In this document: in pieces, positions 27,418 to 35,834 of the stretch
How positions within the stretch are numbered: position 1 is the first letter of the stretch
Layout: every line of letters begins with the position of its first letter
Position numbers and translations under genes: made by a program
NCBI GenBank assembly: GCA_002304425.1
Contig: NEUY01000005.1
Location: forward strand, 1 to 36,055
DNA length: 36,055 bases
Direction of reading: 5' to 3'
Origin: Opitutia bacterium Tous-C10FEB
Lineage (GTDB): Bacteria > Verrucomicrobiota > Verrucomicrobiia > Opitutales > Opitutaceae
Notes under the pieces: model-generated
Seen by the model: the letters and a program-made list of their open reading frames with translations, nothing else
What the model was told of the DNA's origin: nothing
The model's database searches: none

Positions 27418-27527
27418 CAGATGGCAGCAGTAGAAACGAAGCTAACCGCAAAATACATAAAAAAGTTCAGGCCGGGGGCAGGCTTTCGACTTGCGCACTA
27501 AAACGCTCCCGCGCAGAAAAGCCCTCT

Positions 27528-29075
27528 ATGGAAAAGCTCGCCCTGCTGTCGGTCAGTGACAAACAAGGCCTCGTCGAATTTGCGACTGCCCTCGTACGCC
27601 AACAAGGGTATCGATTGCTCTCGACGGGGGGGACCGCGAAGCTACTGGCGGCGGCTGGATTGCCGGTGACCGAAGTAGGGCAGCACACCGGATTTCCCGA
27701 AATCATGGAAGGGCGCGTGAAGACCTTGCACCCTAAAATTCATGGCGGGTTATTATGCCGGCGCGACAAGCCCGAGCATCTCGCCCAGGCGATGAAAAAT
27801 GACATCACCCTCATTGATTTGGTGGTAGTGAATTTATATCCGTTTGAACAGACGGTCGCCAATCCCCAGGTTTCCTTCGAAGAAGCGATCGAAAATATTG
27901 ATATTGGCGGGCCCTCGATGTTACGCAGCGCGGCTAAAAATCACCCGAGTGTAACGGTAATTTGTGATCCCGCTGACTACGCGACCGTCTTGGCGGTGAT
28001 GGGCAAGCCCGTCGAATTATTGGCCCTGCGCCGTAAACTCGCGCTTAAAGTATTTCAGCGCACCGCCCGTTATGATGCGGCGATTGCCCGTTATCTCGAA
28101 GCGCAACAAGACGAACCCGATATCGAGGCCCTGAGTGGCTTCCCGGCGACGTATAATCTGGCCCTGACCAAAGCCCAAAACTTGCGCTACGGTGAAAATC
28201 CTCATCAGAAAGCGGCGCTCTATGGCACGTTCCATCAACACTTCGAGCAATTACAAGGCAAGGAGCTGAGCTATAACAATATTTTGGATATCACGGCCGC
28301 GACTTATTTAATTGGTGAGTTTGAACGACCAACCGTCGCAATTTTAAAACACACCAATCCTTGCGGGGTCGCGAGCGCCGATACGCTGTTAGCTGCTTGG
28401 GAAAAAGCTTACGCAACCGACCGGCAGGCTCCCTTTGGGGGCATTATTGTCGTCAATAATACCTTACACGGCGATCTCGCGAAGCTCATTGCGGAGATTT
28501 TCACCGAGGTGATCATCGCGCCGCATTTTAGTGAGGAAGCGCGAGAAATCTTAGGGAAAAAGAAAAATTTACGCTTGATGATCGCGCAGGAGGGATTGGG
28601 CGCCGATACATTACAAGAAGTCCGCTCCGTCGTCGGTGGGGTACTGGTCCAGGACCGCAACCGTTTGTTGGGTAAAGTGAGCGACTTTAAAGTCGTGACC
28701 AAGCGCCAGCCCACGGCTGATGAATGGACCGCCATGCTTTTCGGCTGGAAGGTCGGCAAGCACGTCAAATCAAACTCAATTGTCTATTGCCGCGGCGAAC
28801 AAACACTCGGGGTGGGCGCCGGCCAAATGGCCCGAGTGGACAGCTCGCGAATCGCCATCTGGAAAGCAAATGAAGCGCAGCTGAACTTGCAGGGCTCCGT
28901 CGTGGCGAGCGAAGCCTTGTTTCCGTTCGCTGATGGCTTGATTGCCGCGGCGGAAGCGGGTGCCACCAGTGCTATCCAGCCCGGTGGTTCCCTTCGTGAT
29001 GAAGAAGTGATTCGCGCCGCCGATGAGCGGGGCATGGCGATGGTCTTCACCGGTATCCGCCACTTTAAGCACTGA
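27528..29075 (+). CDS. purH: Bifunctional AICAR transformylase / IMP cyclohydrolase
   Basis: 515 residues, ATG at 27528. PurH performs the last two steps of IMP synthesis. The N-terminal MGS-like IMP cyclohydrolase domain shows [42 protein letters not shown] and [14 protein letters not shown]. The transformylase domain has [36 protein letters not shown] and the C-terminal [11 protein letters not shown] and [14 protein letters not shown]. Length matches the family (about 510-530). It stands alone: other pur genes are not in the window. No clear PurR-type site is visible upstream. Confidence 0.97.
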   Translation: MEKLALLSVSDKQGLVEFATALVRQQGYRLLSTGGTAKLLAAAGLPVTEVGQHTGFPEIMEGRVKTLHPKIHGGLLCRRDKPEHLAQAMKNDITLIDLVVVNLYPFEQTVANPQVSFEEAIENIDIGGPSMLRSAAKNHPSVTVICDPADYATVLAVMGKPVELLALRRKLALKVFQRTARYDAAIARYLEAQQDEPDIEALSGFPATYNLALTKAQNLRYGENPHQKAALYGTFHQHFEQLQGKELSYNNILDITAATYLIGEFERPTVAILKHTNPCGVASADTLLAAWEKAYATDRQAPFGGIIVVNNTLHGDLAKLIAEIFTEVIIAPHFSEEAREILGKKKNLRLMIAQEGLGADTLQEVRSVVGGVLVQDRNRLLGKVSDFKVVTKRQPTADEWTAMLFGWKVGKHVKSNSIVYCRGEQTLGVGAGQMARVDSSRIAIWKANEAQLNLQGSVVASEALFPFADGLIAAAEAGATSAIQPGGSLRDEEVIRAADERGMAMVFTGIRHFKH

Positions 29076-29136
29076 GATCAACTTACCCAGGGTACTTCTT
29101 GCTAGCGCCCCGCTTAAAATTGGTTAGCATTATACT

Positions 29137-30507
29137 ATGTTTGATCCGGTAGAAAAATTAAAGGAATACGTCCGCCACGCGAGCGTTTCGGCTGATCCTC
29201 AATACCAGCAGGGGATGGTAGGAGCGCAGCAATTCGTGAGCAATTTGCTCAAAGAAATTGGCTTTAGTGTCGAAGTGGTCCCGACCGCCTTACACCCCGT
29301 AATTCTGGGTAAGCGCGGCGATAATCCTGCCTGGCCGCACGTGATTATCTACGGCCACTATGATGTTCAACCCGCAGACCCTTTAGCTAAATGGGAAACG
29401 CCGCCATTCGAACCAACCATTAAAGGGGAACGGATTTATGGTCGGGGCACAGCTGATAATAAAGGTCCGCTCATGGTGCATTTGGCGGCGGTGGGGCGAT
29501 TGTTGGAGAAAAACCCCAATCTACCGCTTCGGATTACCTTTATGATTGAGGGGGAGGAGGAGATCGGGAGTAAAAATTTCAAAACTTTTCTCGGGGAAAA
29601 CAAAGAAAAACTGCGCGGAGATTTTGTCTACCTCTCTGACACGGGCATTCCTTCGCCAGATCAAATTGTAATTACCGTCGGACTGCGTGGCATGCTGGCT
29701 TTTGAAGTTGAATTCACCGGTCCTCAGTCGGATTTGCATTCTGGGATCCATGGCGGCGTAATCATGAATCCGCTCCAAGCCCTCGCAGAATTTTGCGCAT
29801 CACTCCATACTCCTGACGGTCGCGTAAATCTTCCTGGGTTCTATGATGCCGTGGTGGAACCGGAGGCCTGGGAGCGCGCCGAATTACTCAAATTAGGCTT
29901 AGATCAGCGCCCTTACGCTAAATTTTTAGGCATCAATGAATTTCATACGCCTCCGGGCTATAATCCTTTTGAGGCCATTCGTTTTCTCCCGACGCTGGAA
30001 TTTAACGGCTTTAGCGGTGGTTATCAAGGAGCCGGCACCAAAACGGTCATTCCAAGTAAGGCTAGCGTCAAAATCACCTGTCGCTTGGTGCCCAACCAGA
30101 CCCCTGAAAACACCAAAGAAATTATGTTCGCTGAACTGCGTCGCCGCTGCCCGAGAGGGGTGTCGATGACGATCAAAGAACAACATCACGCGACTCCTTA
30201 CGTGGTGATTCCACCTGGACGATCAAACACTCCGCCCGATCAATCAGCTGTTTTAGCCCGGGGATTCCGCGCGGTTGAACATGCGGTTACAGCCGTTTGG
30301 GGTAAACCACCGCTCTTTCTGCGCGAAGGGGGAAGCGTGGGGTTGATCGCTGATCTTAAACAAGTACTCGGGCTTGATGCGGTGATGATGGGCCTTTTCT
30401 TACCAGAGGATAATCTGCACGCACCAAATGAAAGCTTTCATCTCGGGGTAATGAAAAAAGCGATCGATGCATCGGAGCGCGTCCTCGCGGAATTGGCTCA
30501 AAGCTAA
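29137..30507 (+). CDS. M20-family dipeptidase
   Basis: 456 residues, ATG at 29137. Two-zinc M20 peptidase: the His ligand is in IIYGHYDVQPADP, the shared Asp in GRGTADNKGPL, the catalytic and ligand Glu pair in EGEEEIGS, the next Asp in YLSDTG, and the last His in LHAPNESF. The DVQP motif and PADPLAKWETPPFEP are typical of the dipeptidase / carnosinase-like branch. The dimerisation domain lies between residues about 190 and 330. No signal peptide, so cytoplasmic. It follows purH by 61 bases on the same strand; no obvious promoter or terminator separates them. Substrate specificity is not readable from sequence. Confidence 0.92.
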   Translation: MFDPVEKLKEYVRHASVSADPQYQQGMVGAQQFVSNLLKEIGFSVEVVPTALHPVILGKRGDNPAWPHVIIYGHYDVQPADPLAKWETPPFEPTIKGERIYGRGTADNKGPLMVHLAAVGRLLEKNPNLPLRITFMIEGEEEIGSKNFKTFLGENKEKLRGDFVYLSDTGIPSPDQIVITVGLRGMLAFEVEFTGPQSDLHSGIHGGVIMNPLQALAEFCASLHTPDGRVNLPGFYDAVVEPEAWERAELLKLGLDQRPYAKFLGINEFHTPPGYNPFEAIRFLPTLEFNGFSGGYQGAGTKTVIPSKASVKITCRLVPNQTPENTKEIMFAELRRRCPRGVSMTIKEQHHATPYVVIPPGRSNTPPDQSAVLARGFRAVEHAVTAVWGKPPLFLREGGSVGLIADLKQVLGLDAVMMGLFLPEDNLHAPNESFHLGVMKKAIDASERVLAELAQS

Positions 30508-30569
30508 AATGGCCGTAGCGCAAGAATGCGTCCACCCTGCTGTCCTTCTCTGCGTCGTTTTGCAGACAT

Positions 30570-30596
30570 AAAAAAACCCCAGCAAGAAAGCCGGGG
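30570..30596 (-). terminator. Rho-independent terminator of pal
   Basis: On the minus strand a 7-bp stem, CCCCGGC with GCTGGGG (one G-T pair), encloses TTTCTT and is followed by seven T residues. It begins 24 bases after the pal stop. On the plus strand no T-run follows, so it serves pal rather than the converging dipeptidase gene. Confidence 0.85.
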
Positions 30597-30620
30597 CCTT
30601 GGTTCTTGCTCTAAAATTAA

Positions 30621-31157
30621 TTAGCGCTTGAGGACCACGAAATCGACACGCCGGTCTTTCGTCGAGTCGCCTTCAGAGCCGCCTTGCTTCGCATCGATGG
30701 AGCCTTTCGAGAGGGTTTCCAGCCGCTTTGCATCAACACCGAGTGATTCGAGGTAGCGTTTGACCGCGTTAGCGCGGCGATCACCGAGGCCGAGATTATA
30801 TTCAGCGGTCCCGCGCCAGTCGCAGTGGCCAATGAGTACGAGATTTTTATCACCATTATCATTGAGCCATTTAACGGCGGCCTCAATTTTAGGGCGTTCC
30901 GCTGAAGCCACTGCTGATCGATCGAGCGCGAAATACACCGGCTCGACGACACTCTTGCTCGCATCATCGACCGAGCCGCCGTCGCGGGCGGAAAGGTTCG
31001 CGTTATCACCAGGGACCGCGATTTGCTCAGGATTAATACCGCTGGAACCAGTTTGCGTGGAATCTGGCATCGCCCGCACTGGTTTTTTGGCGCACGCGGT
31101 AAAAAGCAATGCGGTGGCAGCGAGAATCAGAGCGGGGATTTTTGAAGAATTAATCAT
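30621..31157 (-). CDS. pal: Peptidoglycan-associated lipoprotein (OmpA/Pal family)
   Basis: 178 residues, ATG at 31157. The signal peptide ends with a lipobox, FTAC at residues 19-22, giving an N-terminal diacyl-Cys22. A flexible linker of about 45 residues is followed by the OmpA C-terminal domain: VYFALDRSAV, VLIGHCDWRGTAEYNLGLGD and RRANAVKRYLESLGV, which is the diaminopimelate-binding region (Asp and Arg). It ends KDRRVDFVVL. Pal tethers the outer membrane to peptidoglycan and usually works with TolB. The tolQRAB genes are not nearby. It has its own terminator. The name pal is by family; an OmpA-like lipoprotein paralogue cannot be excluded. Confidence 0.9.
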   Translation of the reverse strand: MINSSKIPALILAATALLFTACAKKPVRAMPDSTQTGSSGINPEQIAVPGDNANLSARDGGSVDDASKSVVEPVYFALDRSAVASAERPKIEAAVKWLNDNGDKNLVLIGHCDWRGTAEYNLGLGDRRANAVKRYLESLGVDAKRLETLSKGSIDAKQGGSEGDSTKDRRVDFVVLKR

Positions 31158-31253
31158 GGGTTACAATGTGATGAGTCTGTAGACTAATGGACAATCGGTA
31201 GTTACGCGCAAGAAAGAAACTCACGGCGGCACATTCAGTCCCAGCGGCCAGCA

Positions 31254-31919
31254 TCAGTGGTGGATAAGGCCAATTTCTAGCGAATAACGAGTCAGGCTTG
31301 CGACATCGTGCATATCTAACTTTCGCATTAAATTAGTTCGGTGGTTATCAACCGTCTTCGCGCTGATCGCCAGTTTCTCGGCTATACCCCGAGTGCTATT
31401 ACTTTCTGCCACAAGCTTCAGGATTTCCCGTTCGCGGCGCGTCAGAGCATCAATACCACTCGCAGGTCCGGGATGTGCGACCACATTGCGCAGCAGAGCA
31501 GCCACGCCAGGGCCAAAGTAAGTGCCACCGCGAGCAATGGTTTCTAAGCCTTTTTTAAATTCACTAAGTCCCGCTGTTTTTTCAACAAAGCCGTGGGCTC
31601 CTGCCTCAAGCATTTCGCGCACCAAAATCGGGCTTTCAAAGGCGGAAAAGATCAATACCCGAGTCTGTTTGAGCGGTTTGCTGATGCGCCGGAGGATATC
31701 GACCCCACTCAGACCTGGCAGACGGGCATCGAGCACAATGAGATCGGGCTTAAGCTCCAAACATAACTTACAGGCCTGCTGGCCATCGCCACATTCACCC
31801 ACGATTCGGTAATTTTGGTCGCTTCGCAAAATTTCAGCTAACATTTCGCGAATGGCGGTTTGATCTTCAACAATCACTATTCGTTGCGGATGGGCGGAGG
31901 TAGTCACAAGTGGTAGCAA
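31254..31919 (-). CDS. NarL/LuxR-family response regulator
   Basis: 221 residues from a TTG at 31919; a GTG at 31907 is an alternative and neither has a clear ribosome-binding site. Receiver domain: acidic pair E18-D19 (VIVEDQ), phospho-acceptor D64 in [12 protein letters not shown], conserved Lys in GFVEKTAG. C-terminal HTH-LuxR domain: [29 protein letters not shown] and MRKLDMHDV. It is therefore a two-component DNA-binding regulator. No histidine kinase is within reach (pal on one side, tRNA-Lys on the other), so it is an orphan at this locus. Target genes unknown. Confidence 0.92.
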   Translation of the reverse strand: MLPLVTTSAHPQRIVIVEDQTAIREMLAEILRSDQNYRIVGECGDGQQACKLCLELKPDLIVLDARLPGLSGVDILRRISKPLKQTRVLIFSAFESPILVREMLEAGAHGFVEKTAGLSEFKKGLETIARGGTYFGPGVAALLRNVVAHPGPASGIDALTRREREILKLVAESNSTRGIAEKLAISAKTVDNHRTNLMRKLDMHDVASLTRYSLEIGLIHH

Positions 31920-32014
31920 TAATGGGGGAATAACCTGATAGCTAACTCAGGAATTAAATTTGTCCATGCAGGAATGGTCTAAAGCTAATGGCAAAATATC
32001 TCTCGCGCGGCGGC

Positions 32015-32089
32015 TGGTGGGGCGACCGGGATTCGAACCCGGAACCAAAAGCTTAAAAGGCTTCTGCTCTACCATTGAGCTATCGCCCC
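32015..32089 (-). tRNA. tRNA-Lys (anticodon UUU)
   Basis: The minus strand folds into a standard cloverleaf. The acceptor arm pairs GGGGCGA with TCGCCCC. The D-loop follows TAGCTCAATGGTAGAGC. The anticodon stem GAAGC/GCTTT encloses CTTTTAA, anticodon TTT. The T-arm is CCGGG-TTCGAAT-CCCGG. The discriminator is A and the next three bases are CCA, so the 3' end is encoded. No intron or variable-arm expansion. Confidence 0.97.
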
Positions 32090-32212
32090 CTCGCCAGCTT
32101 GCAGGGTTGAGATATTTTTTCAGTCAGCTGGCAACGCAAGAATTATTTACGTTTAGCTGATATTGACCCCTCGACGCGTTTTCGTCCAAAATCGTCTCCC
32201 ACGACGTTTATC

Positions 32213-32863
32213 ATGGGAACAATTCTCCAAACTCCGGATCAAAAAGATGCTGCACCCATGACAGATAAAGCCCAAGAAGTAGCTTTGGATCGGCTGTTGG
32301 TCGACCGCTTTAGAGGCGGCGATGCCGGGGCGTTTGAACAGTTAGTAACTCGCTATTGGGATCGCATCTATGGAATGGTGCATCAACTGCTGCGCAATCA
32401 ACAGGATGCCGAGGAGGTCACCCAGGACGCTTTTATTCGCGCTCACCGCGGATTAGTTAACTTTCGCGGAGACTCGGCCTTTTCGACTTGGCTCTATCAA
32501 ATCGCGACAAATTTAGCGCGCAACCGTTATTGGTACTGGTGGCGCCGGAAACGCGATAAATCGATTTCCTTTGATGCGCCGGTGAGCGGGGACAATGACA
32601 CCACGCTAGCCGAACTTATCCCCGCGGAACAAGAAACCCCGGAGGATGCTACGGTTACTCAAGAATTTGTTAATCGGATCGCCGAGTGCATGGACAAACT
32701 CAACGAAAAGCATCGCGAGATTCTCGTCCTGCGGAATGTTCGCAACCTCGCCTACGAGGAAATCGCAGAAATTCTCGGCATTAGCGTCGGCACCGTTAAA
32801 AGCCGCATCGCGCGAGCTCGAGAAAGTTTGCGCGAACAATTAGGAGAGGAATTCACCCAATGA
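32213..32863 (+). CDS. ECF-type RNA polymerase sigma factor (sigma-70 family)
   Basis: 216 residues, ATG at 32213 (a second ATG at 32258 is possible). Sigma region 2: AFEQLVTRYWDRIYGMVHQL, then QDAEEVTQDAFIRAHRGL and FSTWLYQIATNLARNRY, the -10 binding part. A linker rich in acidic residues follows. Region 4: LNEKHREILVLRNVRNLAYE, ILGISVGTVKSRIARARESL, the -35 recognition helix-turn-helix. Only regions 2 and 4 are present, the ECF arrangement. Its stop overlaps the start of the next gene by ATGA, so sigma and anti-sigma are co-translated. Inducing signal unknown. Confidence 0.94.
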   Translation: MGTILQTPDQKDAAPMTDKAQEVALDRLLVDRFRGGDAGAFEQLVTRYWDRIYGMVHQLLRNQQDAEEVTQDAFIRAHRGLVNFRGDSAFSTWLYQIATNLARNRYWYWWRRKRDKSISFDAPVSGDNDTTLAELIPAEQETPEDATVTQEFVNRIAECMDKLNEKHREILVLRNVRNLAYEEIAEILGISVGTVKSRIARARESLREQLGEEFTQ

Positions 32864-33519
32864 AAGACCATCGTTTTATCGAACTCGTAAATTTGTATAT
32901 CGACCGGCAGATCACCGCCGCCGAAACCGCTGAGCTGGAGGCTGAAATTCAAGGGCACCCCCGTCACCGCGCCATCTACCAGCAATATTGCCAAATCCAC
33001 CGCGCCACATTGGATATTGGAGAAGGTTTTCGTCCGCAAGCTGCCGGCCAATCAACTCAAACTACCTTTACCAATAGCCAGTCCGTCCAACGTGCGAGCC
33101 AACAGCGTCAGCGGCGCGTTCGCTGGGGCTATTATGCCAGCGGCCTAGCTGCTGCCGCGTGTTTCGGCTTAATTTTCGTACGCCTAAATTCAAAACCAGC
33201 CGGTGTGATCGAGGGGCTCGCAACTGCGCCGGCTTTAATCGCCCAACCCGCGCTCACCCCACGTGCCGTCGAGTCGGTTGTGGGGCCGGTTAGCCCAACT
33301 ATGGCCAACTCTATTTATGTCGCGAACGAAGCGCCCGCGCGGCCGATGCAACGTTCACTGCTTAGCCGCCAAAGTGAATCAATCCAGTACCCATCGCTAT
33401 TTGCGGATGAGGTTTTCAACCCAAAGCAAAGCGGACCGTTGAGCAACTCACGGACTTTTCGCGGACTACCTACACCCAATCAGCAGCTCGAATTTACGGC
33501 TTTTCAGTTTCAGCGCTAG
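32860..33519 (+). CDS. Putative membrane-anchored anti-sigma factor
   Basis: 219 residues, ATG at 32860 overlapping the sigma stop. Residues 1-60 form a small helical domain (ELVNLYIDRQITAAETAELE) like anti-sigma cytosolic domains, but without the canonical HxxxCxxC zinc motif: only a CQIH is present. After a Gln/Arg-rich linker, one transmembrane helix lies at about residues 90-108 (GLAAAACFGLIFV). The C-terminal 110 residues should be extracytoplasmic: low-complexity, Pro/Ser/Gln-rich, no domain recognised. Gene order and topology, not homology, are the main support. Converges on ruvA with a 2-base gap. Confidence 0.72.
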   Translation: MKDHRFIELVNLYIDRQITAAETAELEAEIQGHPRHRAIYQQYCQIHRATLDIGEGFRPQAAGQSTQTTFTNSQSVQRASQQRQRRVRWGYYASGLAAAACFGLIFVRLNSKPAGVIEGLATAPALIAQPALTPRAVESVVGPVSPTMANSIYVANEAPARPMQRSLLSRQSESIQYPSLFADEVFNPKQSGPLSNSRTFRGLPTPNQQLEFTAFQFQR

Positions 33520-33521
33520 AC

Positions 33522-34133
33522 TTAGCCCAGGGCTTTCTTGATCAAGGACTCGGTCGAGGTGGTAGGTCCGAGCGTAACCCACGCTTGCCGGACAGCTTTA
33601 TCCGCATCCACTGCGCGATAGCCTAGGGCCACTAACGCCAAGACGGCATCGCGAATTTTATTTTCAACTGAAGCCACGGGAGCCGCCCCTGCGCCCGCCT
33701 GGGTCGCGGCAGCACCAGCGAGCTCAGCCGGATTTAAATAATCGCGTAGTTCAATGACGAGGCGCTCGGCCGTTTTTTTGCCAATCCCGGGGCACTTCGA
33801 GAGTAAGCCGATATCACCTGCGGCGATGGCTCCTTTTAAAGTAGCGAGTGATAGCTTGCTGAGTACGCTGAGTGCCATTTTGGGGCCAACCCCAGTGACT
33901 TTTTCAACTAAGAGCCGAAAAAAATTGCGCTCTTCCTCTGTGCTAAAGCCATAGAGCGTTTGCGAGTCTTCGCGATAAACAGCGACGGTGTGCAATTTCG
34001 CCTGCTGCCCGAGCGAGGGCAGGCGCTCGGCTGTCGTTACAGGAATGTGCACTTCGTAGCCAAAGCCCCCCACCTCAATGGTGGCGGTGAGGGGAGTGGC
34101 GGCGACCAACTGACCAGTGATGCTGGTAATCAT
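33522..34133 (-). CDS. ruvA: Holliday junction branch-migration protein RuvA
   Basis: 203 residues, ATG at 34133. The N-terminal OB-fold domain begins MITSITGQLVAATPLTATIE. Two helix-hairpin-helix motifs, GVGPKMALSVLSKL and CPGIGKKTAERLVIEL, contact the junction. A flexible Ala/Gly-rich linker joins the C-terminal RuvB-binding domain (DAVLALVALGYRAVDADKAV). Length matches the family. It overlaps the dapB stop by 4 bases (ATGA), so it is the third gene of a dapA-dapB-ruvA operon. ruvB and ruvC are not in the window. Confidence 0.96.
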   Translation of the reverse strand: MITSITGQLVAATPLTATIEVGGFGYEVHIPVTTAERLPSLGQQAKLHTVAVYREDSQTLYGFSTEEERNFFRLLVEKVTGVGPKMALSVLSKLSLATLKGAIAAGDIGLLSKCPGIGKKTAERLVIELRDYLNPAELAGAAATQAGAGAAPVASVENKIRDAVLALVALGYRAVDADKAVRQAWVTLGPTTSTESLIKKALG

Positions 34134-34861
34134 TTCAATCCGAGCACGTCCTGCATATCGTACAATCCGGGAGGTTGCCCAATGATCCAGTGGGCGGCGC
34201 GAAGGGCGCCACGAGCAAAAATGGCGCGATCACTTGCCTTGTGGGTGAGCTCGACGCGTTCACCGAGCGCAGCAAAAATCACGGTATGATCTCCGACGAC
34301 ATCACCGCCGCGTAAAGCATGTACGCCCACTTCAGTAGGTGATCGCTCCCCAGTGAGGCCCGCACGACCGTGACGCAGAGCAGTCGCAGTCAACTGCCGC
34401 TCTTCCAAAATAATATCCAATAAACGAGCGGCTGTTCCGCTAGGCGCATCTTTTTTAAAGCGATGATGCATTTCCACTACCTCGGCATCGTAATCAGCAC
34501 CGAGAATACCAGCTGCGCGTTGCGTCAGGGCAAAAAGGAGATTAACACCGACAGAAAAATTTCCAGCCCAGACACAGGGTATTTTTGCGGCCATGCTGCG
34601 TAAATGCTCCTTTTCAGCTGGAGTATGTCCCGTGGTACCCAGCACGACAGGTTTGTGATGAAGTTGGGCGAGCTCGAGCACTTGAGCCGTGGCCCCCGGT
34701 GAGCTGAAATCAATAATTACCTCGCAGCGGGAGATCGACGCACTGAGATCATCCCCAGCGTCGAGGCCGGCGTAAATTGTCGCATTCATTTCACCAGCAA
34801 CGCTGGCGATGACTTGGCCCATTCGGCCCTTGGCCCCGTTCAAGAGAATTTGCAGTGGCAT
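34130..34861 (-). CDS. dapB: 4-hydroxy-tetrahydrodipicolinate reductase
   Basis: 243 residues, ATG at 34861. NAD(P)H-dependent reductase of the lysine / diaminopimelate pathway. The dinucleotide-binding loop NGAKGRMGQVI lies at residues 8-18. Further signatures: VIIDFSSPGAT, VVLGTTGHTPAE, SVGVNLLFAL and EMHHRFKKDAPSGTA, which contains the active-site His and Lys. It follows dapA by 5 bases; together they supply two consecutive steps. Diaminopimelate also feeds peptidoglycan synthesis. Confidence 0.96.
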   Translation of the reverse strand: MPLQILLNGAKGRMGQVIASVAGEMNATIYAGLDAGDDLSASISRCEVIIDFSSPGATAQVLELAQLHHKPVVLGTTGHTPAEKEHLRSMAAKIPCVWAGNFSVGVNLLFALTQRAAGILGADYDAEVVEMHHRFKKDAPSGTAARLLDIILEERQLTATALRHGRAGLTGERSPTEVGVHALRGGDVVGDHTVIFAALGERVELTHKASDRAIFARGALRAAHWIIGQPPGLYDMQDVLGLK

Positions 34862-34866
34862 GTGCG

Positions 34867-35757
34867 TTAGGCTCGGTAAGCGGCCAATGCGGCCAGAAGC
34901 GTTTTGCGACTGACCGGACTTAAGGCGCAGAGTGGTAAGCGAACTTCCTCAGAGCTAATAATCCCCAAGCGGGCGAGGGCTACTTTCATCGGCACCGGGT
35001 TCGATTCAATGAAGAATGTCTTAAAGAGCGGGTAAAGTTTTCGGTGCAGAATACGCGCACGACGGTAATCACCGGCCAGAGCGAGCGCGGTCAATTGGGT
35101 GACTTCCCGCGGAAAATAATTAGAGGCCACACTGATCACTCCTTTCGCCCCCACCGCCATGAAGGGTAGGGTGAGGCTGTCATCACCACTCAGCACAGTC
35201 ACGGCATCGCCCAAAGTTTGCATGATTTGATCAACACGATCCACGCTACCGCCCGCTTCTTTGATGTGGGCTACGTGCGGATATTTTGCTCGAAGCCGAG
35301 CGATCACGTCTACGCTAATTTCAACGCCACAGCGACCGGGAATCGAATACAATATGATGGGCTTGTCCGTGACGTCAGCGATTCGGGCGAAGTGCTGGAA
35401 AAGCCCCTCTTGCGTCGGGCGATTATAGTACGGCGCAACCAGTAACAATGCATCGGCCCCTGCCGTCACTGCCGCCCGGCTGAGATCAATGGCTTCCTGG
35501 GTGGAATTGGAGCCCGTTCCAGCAATAACCGGGACTCGTCCTCGGGCCGCCTCAATGGTGCTGGCGATGATGGCCAAATGCTCTTCATGGGTGACCGTCG
35601 GGGACTCACCCGTAGTACCAACAGGAATGAGGCCATCGATCCCGGCCTTAATTTGAAATTCGACGAGCTTCTTCAATTCGTCAAATGCGACGACGCCGCG
35701 CCGGAAGGGTGTAACGAGGGCAGTATAAGAACCGGTGAACTGGCGTGGACGTTTCAT
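34867..35757 (-). CDS. dapA: 4-hydroxy-tetrahydrodipicolinate synthase
   Basis: 296 residues, ATG at 35757. A (beta/alpha)8 class I aldolase that condenses pyruvate and aspartate semialdehyde. Signatures: GSYTALVTPFRRG at the N-terminus, GTTGESPTVTHEEH near residue 47, VAPYYNRPTQEGLFQHF with the active-site Tyr, YSIPGRCGVEIS, and HIKEAGGSVDR with the Schiff-base Lys near residue 167. First gene of the dapA-dapB-ruvA operon, divergent from the pilT-like gene with a 77-base gap. Confidence 0.96.
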   Translation of the reverse strand: MKRPRQFTGSYTALVTPFRRGVVAFDELKKLVEFQIKAGIDGLIPVGTTGESPTVTHEEHLAIIASTIEAARGRVPVIAGTGSNSTQEAIDLSRAAVTAGADALLLVAPYYNRPTQEGLFQHFARIADVTDKPIILYSIPGRCGVEISVDVIARLRAKYPHVAHIKEAGGSVDRVDQIMQTLGDAVTVLSGDDSLTLPFMAVGAKGVISVASNYFPREVTQLTALALAGDYRRARILHRKLYPLFKTFFIESNPVPMKVALARLGIISSEEVRLPLCALSPVSRKTLLAALAAYRA

Positions 35758-35777
35758 GGGAAAGTTACCTTGAACGA

Positions 35778-35800
35778 AGCAAAGTTAAGCTTTAGCAAAG
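35778..35800. repeat. Short direct repeat in the dapA / pilT-like divergent gap
   Basis: AGCAAAG occurs at 35778-35784 and 35794-35800, 16 bases apart, with AAGCTT and CAGCTTAA between and after. The gap holds the promoters for both genes, so the repeat could be a regulator site; seven bases is short enough for chance. Confidence 0.25.
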
Positions 35801-35834
35801 CACAGCTTAAATCTCGGTTCACGCAAAAAATTCC

